Assembly: GCA_900318275.1 (NCBI GenBank)
Contig: ONJY01000022.1
Coordinates: 1 to 36,908 of the forward strand
From: an uncultured Bacteroidales bacterium
Lineage (GTDB): Bacteria; Bacteroidota; Bacteroidia; Bacteroidales; P3
DNA: 36,908 bases
Direction: 5' to 3'
In this document: in pieces, positions 32,018 through 36,908 of the stretch
Layout of the letters: every line of letters starts with the position of its first letter
Numbering within the stretch: position 1 is the first letter of the stretch
Translations under genes and position numbers: made by a program
The notes under the pieces: generated by a model
The model's input: only the letters and a program-made list of their open reading frames with translations
Database searches by the model: none
What the model was told of the DNA's origin: nothing

Positions 32018-34149
<2,132 letters not shown>

Positions 34150-34343
34150 CTCTCCGCAGCGTCTGACACCCAGCCTTCTATCGCATCAACTCTTTCTCAT
34201 CTCCTTACTATCCATTTACCATCACATTATGAAAATTTTATTCAGTAAGTAATAATAATGCGAAAAGAACGTTATGATAAAGTGTATAATCCTGTCTACG
34301 ACGGGTCGACAACGAGCGTAAAACGACTAAAAACAAACGAGAT
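34150..34343. other. Intergenic, no recognised signal
   Basis: Between the array and the DUF6266 gene. AT-rich near 34230-34300; no -7 element of the consensus type was found, so the promoter of the next gene is not identified. Confidence 0.4.
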
Positions 34344-35108
34344 ATGGCAAAGCAGCAGAACGGTTATCTTGGTGGCTACAGCGGACGGCTGGGGCCTGTG
34401 GTGGGATATATGTGGCGGGGCAAGTGGTGCTTGCGCACCAAGCCCGCCAAGGTGCACAACCCGCGCACCGACAGGCAGCAGTCGCACCGCCACCTCTTCA
34501 AGGCTATGGTACAGTTCGCGTCGCACCAATCGCAGGTGTTGCGCGTGGGCATGCGGCAGGTGTCGCGCGACGAGGGCATGACGGAGCAGAACCTCTTCGT
34601 GAGCCTCAACAGCCAGTCGTTCAGCTTGGTAGACGGTACGCTGAAGGTCGACTACAGCCGTCTGCTCTTCGGCTGCGGCCCTGTGGCGCCGGTGGCCTTT
34701 GGCCGTCCGGTGGTCGACGAGCGGCGGGTGCTTACCGTCACTTTCGAGCGTAACCCGTTGCACATGCGCTCCTCGGGCGAGGACACCGTCTACCTCTACG
34801 CCTACTGCCCGGCGGCGGGGCGAGGCCTTCTGTCGGCACCCGTCTACCGCCGCATGCAGTCGCTTAGCATGATGCTGCCCGACGAGTGGGAGGGCGAGGA
34901 GGTGCACCTCTACGGCTTGGTGACCGACTATGCCGGACGCGCCTCGCAGAGCGTCTATGTCAGCTGGGATGGCGTGGAAGATGGGGATGATGAACCGACT
35001 GACAGCATTGTTGTTGCAAATGGTAGTGAAAGTGTTGGTTTAACTGCAGGGAACGCCGTCGCGAGCCCGTCGCCGACGCCTCAGGGGCCGCCGGAAGGCT
35101 TCTCATAA
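34344..35108 (+). CDS. DUF6266 family protein
   Basis: 254 residues. The N-terminus MAKQQNGYLGGYSGRLGPVV, then GYMWRGKWCLRTKPAKVHNPRTDRQ in two steps, is the hallmark of this Bacteroidota-specific family: a Gly-rich start followed by an NPRT motif. The rest is beta-rich (YLYAYCPAAGRGLLSAPVYR, EVHLYGLVTDYAGRASQSVY), with no signal peptide or membrane span. The function of the family is not known to me. The last 30 residues (Ser/Pro/Gly-rich, ending PTPQGPPEGFS) are encoded by palindromic GC-rich DNA and look like a tail acquired from a repeat. Confidence 0.8.
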   Translation: MAKQQNGYLGGYSGRLGPVVGYMWRGKWCLRTKPAKVHNPRTDRQQSHRHLFKAMVQFASHQSQVLRVGMRQVSRDEGMTEQNLFVSLNSQSFSLVDGTLKVDYSRLLFGCGPVAPVAFGRPVVDERRVLTVTFERNPLHMRSSGEDTVYLYAYCPAAGRGLLSAPVYRRMQSLSMMLPDEWEGEEVHLYGLVTDYAGRASQSVYVSWDGVEDGDDEPTDSIVVANGSESVGLTAGNAVASPSPTPQGPPEGFS

Positions 35109-35123
35109 AAGCCTTGCCTGAGG
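35079..35123 (+). repeat. Nested palindrome across the stop codon of the DUF6266 gene
   Basis: CCTCAGG (35079-35085) pairs with CCTGAGG (35117-35123), enclosing AAGGCTT (35095-35101) with AAGCCTT (35109-35115). It may act as a terminator, although an A-rich rather than T-rich stretch follows. Confidence 0.55.
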
Positions 35124-35175
35124 GGCAAAAAGAAAATATTATCGGCACAATATACAATATATCAAATTTAAATTG

Positions 35176-35184
35176 TATATTTGC
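35176..35184 (+). promoter_or_regulatory. Promoter -7 element for the lipoprotein-porD operon
   Basis: TATATTTGC is an exact consensus match 37 bp before ATG 35222. No TTTG at the expected upstream distance. Confidence 0.65.
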
Positions 35185-35221
35185 AAGGGGAAAGAATTAG
35201 TGCGAATGATTGTAAATACTT

Positions 35222-35458
35222 ATGGATATGAAGATTAGGAGGAAATACATCTTGCCTTGGGTGCTGCTGTTGTGTGTCGTTGCCTTTGCCGGATGCGACA
35301 CCTACTACTACGGCCTGAAGAAAACGTCGCACCGCTCCAAGGTCAACAGAGAGAAGACCATGTACGTCCACAAGTCGACCGTCAACGGCAACCTGCAGTA
35401 TTCTACAAGTCGTGCGGCGAAGCCTGCGGGGATGTATAAACAGCGTAAGGTTAAATAG
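35222..35458 (+). CDS. Small lipoprotein, function unknown
   Basis: 78 residues. Signal with positive N-region (KIRRK), hydrophobic core and lipobox AFAGC (Cys25). The mature part of 54 residues is basic and polar (DTYYYGLKKTSHRSKVNREK) with no known domain. ATG 35228 (third codon) is an equally good start. Seven bases separate it from the PorD-like gene, so it is probably the first gene of that operon. Confidence 0.75.
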   Translation: MDMKIRRKYILPWVLLLCVVAFAGCDTYYYGLKKTSHRSKVNREKTMYVHKSTVNGNLQYSTSRAAKPAGMYKQRKVK

Positions 35459-35465
35459 TTAGAGC

Positions 35466-36389
35466 GTGGTGCGCAAGTTGTTGGTCATAGCGTTGTTGTT
35501 GAGCCTTCTGTCGGTGGGCAGGGCTCAGGAGTTCCGTTGCTCGGTGACCATCAACAGCCAGAAGCTGCAGACGACCACGCAGGGCTACGAGTCGAACGAC
35601 AAGAAGGTGTTCGAGAACATGAAACAGGCCATCGAAGACCTCGTCAACGGGCGCAAGTGGACCTCCATGACTTTTGAACAGGTGGAGCAGATAGATTGCT
35701 CTATAGCGCTGATTCTGAGCCAGCGCACCTCGGCCACGGAGTTCGGCGGACAGCTGCAGATACAGATGCGGCGGCCGGTGTACAACTCCACATACACCAC
35801 CGGATTGTTCAACTACCTCGAGTCGGGCAACTTCACATTCACCTACAACGAGAGTCAGCCGCTCGACTTCGACATCAACAACTTCTATGGCAACCTCTCA
35901 TCCACAATAGGTTACTACTGCTACATAATGCTCGGCATCTACTTCGACAGCTATGCCCTCAACGGCGGCGAGCCCTTCTACGTCATGGCCCAGCAGGTGC
36001 AGCAGTCGGCCGAGAGCAGCGGCTATGTGGGGTGGCGCAGCAGCGAGGGGCAGAAGAGCCGCTACTGGTTCATGGAGAACCACACCAACGGTGCCTACGG
36101 CGAGCTGCACGAGGCCTACTACAAGTACCATCGCCTGGGGCTCGACATGATGACCAAGAACCAGACGCAGGCGCGCCAGGCCATCATCGACGCCCTGCAG
36201 GACCTGATGGTGCTCAACAAGAAACGCACCAACCTGCTCAGCGTGCAGCAGTTCGTGGATGTCAAGATCCAGGAGCTTGTCTCCATCTTCACCCCCGCAC
36301 CGCCGCAGGAGCAGAAGCAGGTGTACGACGCAGTGAAGGTGGTGAGCCCCATCAACGTGGTGAAACTGAAAGATTTCAACAATAAATAA
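35466..36389 (+). CDS. porD: DUF4835 / PorD-like protein
   Basis: 307 residues from GTG 35466 (a second GTG follows at 35469; no ATG fits). Signal peptide MVRKLLVIALLLSLLSVGRA with cleavage before QEF. The mature sequence matches the DUF4835 layout: EFRCSVTINSQKLQTT at the start, QIQMRRPVYNSTYTTGLFN, then TIGYYCYIMLGIYFDSYALN, a WRSSEGQKSRYWFMEN block, and a helical C-terminus. Pipelines label this family type IX secretion protein PorD; it is periplasmic or outer-membrane associated, with an unclear role. No other secretion genes are in the window. Confidence 0.8.
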   Translation: MVRKLLVIALLLSLLSVGRAQEFRCSVTINSQKLQTTTQGYESNDKKVFENMKQAIEDLVNGRKWTSMTFEQVEQIDCSIALILSQRTSATEFGGQLQIQMRRPVYNSTYTTGLFNYLESGNFTFTYNESQPLDFDINNFYGNLSSTIGYYCYIMLGIYFDSYALNGGEPFYVMAQQVQQSAESSGYVGWRSSEGQKSRYWFMENHTNGAYGELHEAYYKYHRLGLDMMTKNQTQARQAIIDALQDLMVLNKKRTNLLSVQQFVDVKIQELVSIFTPAPPQEQKQVYDAVKVVSPINVVKLKDFNNK

Positions 36390-36399
36390 AATACACATT

Positions 36400-36908
36400 A
36401 TGACCCAAATACCGATACAGAAAGAGACGATAGACCGCATTGCGGCGGCCAATAAGATTCAGAATCCCGGCAAGGCCAGCATCCGCGAGATGCGCAAGAT
36501 GATACAGGATGTGGAGAAGGAGACCGGCGTGCGCTTCGTGAAGATGGAGATGGGCATCCCCGGCCTGCCCGCACCGCAGGTTGGCGTCCAGGCCCAGATC
36601 GAGGCCCTCAAGAGCGGCGTCGCCAGCATCTATCCCGAGATCTACGGCACCGCCGACTTCAAGAAGGAGGCCGCCCGCTTTGTGAAGAACTTCCTTGACA
36701 TCGACGTCACTCCCGACTGCTGCGTGCCCACCGTGGGAAGCATGCAGGCAGGCTTCGCCAGCTTCCTCACGCTGACGCGCTACGACGCCAAGAAGACCAA
36801 GGTGCTCTTCATCGACCCGGGCTTCCCCGTGCAGAAGCAGCAATGCCGCGTCCTCGGCATCCCCATGAAGGCCTTCGACGTCTACGAGTATCGTGGCGAC
36901 AAGCTGCG
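36400..36908 (+). CDS. Pyridoxal-phosphate aminotransferase, N-terminal part (cut by window end)
   Basis: 169 complete codons from ATG 36400, with no stop before the window ends. It reads MTQIPIQKETIDRIAAANKI, then GKASIREMRKMI, MEMGIPGLPAPQVG, a YPEIYGTADFKKEAARF stretch and PTVGSMQAGFASF, which is the fold-type I (class I/II aminotransferase) opening: substrate-binding G-P, the tyrosine before the small-domain helix and the PLP-phosphate loop. The PLP lysine would be further on. Substrate unknown. It starts 10 bp after the PorD-like gene. Confidence 0.85.
   Translation, partial: MTQIPIQKETIDRIAAANKIQNPGKASIREMRKMIQDVEKETGVRFVKMEMGIPGLPAPQVGVQAQIEALKSGVASIYPEIYGTADFKKEAARFVKNFLDIDVTPDCCVPTVGSMQAGFASFLTLTRYDAKKTKVLFIDPGFPVQKQQCRVLGIPMKAFDVYEYRGDKL

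Overview
This window is a chromosomal segment of a member of the Bacteroidota, most likely order Bacteroidales. The evidence is the promoter grammar (TTTG about 20 bp upstream of TAnnTTTGC, seen before several genes), the near absence of Shine-Dalgarno sequences, FISUMP, DUF6266 and DUF4835/PorD family proteins, OMP_b-brl type barrels, and a Bacteroidales-type TopB. Most genes are GC-rich with strong GC3 bias. One patch (about 1.9-5.1 kb) is clearly AT-richer and looks acquired and decayed. No species can be named from the sequence alone.

Layout. 1-1653: end of an alpha-2-macroglobulin-like protein. 1794-1905: tRNA-Glu(CTC) with promoter and terminator. 2152-5100: AT-rich patch holding a promoter, a strongly structured untranslated stretch, a pseudogene with an in-frame TAG, a zinc-ribbon membrane protein, and the truncated remnant of a minus-strand gene. 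5178-8874: truA, prmA, topB. 9425-9970: FISUMP lipoprotein. 10250-14501: ADP-forming acyl-CoA synthetase followed by three small outer-membrane barrels. 14574-15698 (-): glycosyltransferase. 16015-20513: arcC, argF, an AspT/YidE-type antiporter and an outer-membrane barrel, apparently one operon. 20583-26769 (-): tolC, adaptor and RND pump, then a PII-like small protein. 26921-27208 (-): yajC. 27672-31146: aguB, aguA and an S41 protease with overlapping stop/start codons. 31231-33961 (-): gyrB then pepE. 34344-35108: DUF6266 protein. 35222-36908: lipoprotein, PorD-like protein and the start of an aminotransferase.

How the genes work together. Two nitrogen/energy modules stand out. Carbamate kinase plus ornithine carbamoyltransferase would turn citrulline into ornithine, CO2, NH3 and ATP, and they sit with an inner-membrane exchanger and an outer-membrane barrel that could move the substrate. 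Agmatine deiminase and N-carbamoylputrescine amidase turn agmatine into putrescine. The ADP-forming acyl-CoA synthetase fits the same fermentative energy economy.

The least expected signal is repetitive DNA that ordinary annotation misses. (i) Heptamer arrays (GTTAAGA/GTTATGA) fill two gene junctions, supply the start codons of prmA and pepE, and have entered the coding sequences of truA and the macroglobulin gene, where they encode the same peptide ELRVKSE. (ii) Several intergenic arrays have different sequences but the same 11-bp period. (iii) Two copies of a roughly 175-bp element with inverted ends flank prmA/topB and the RND pump gene.
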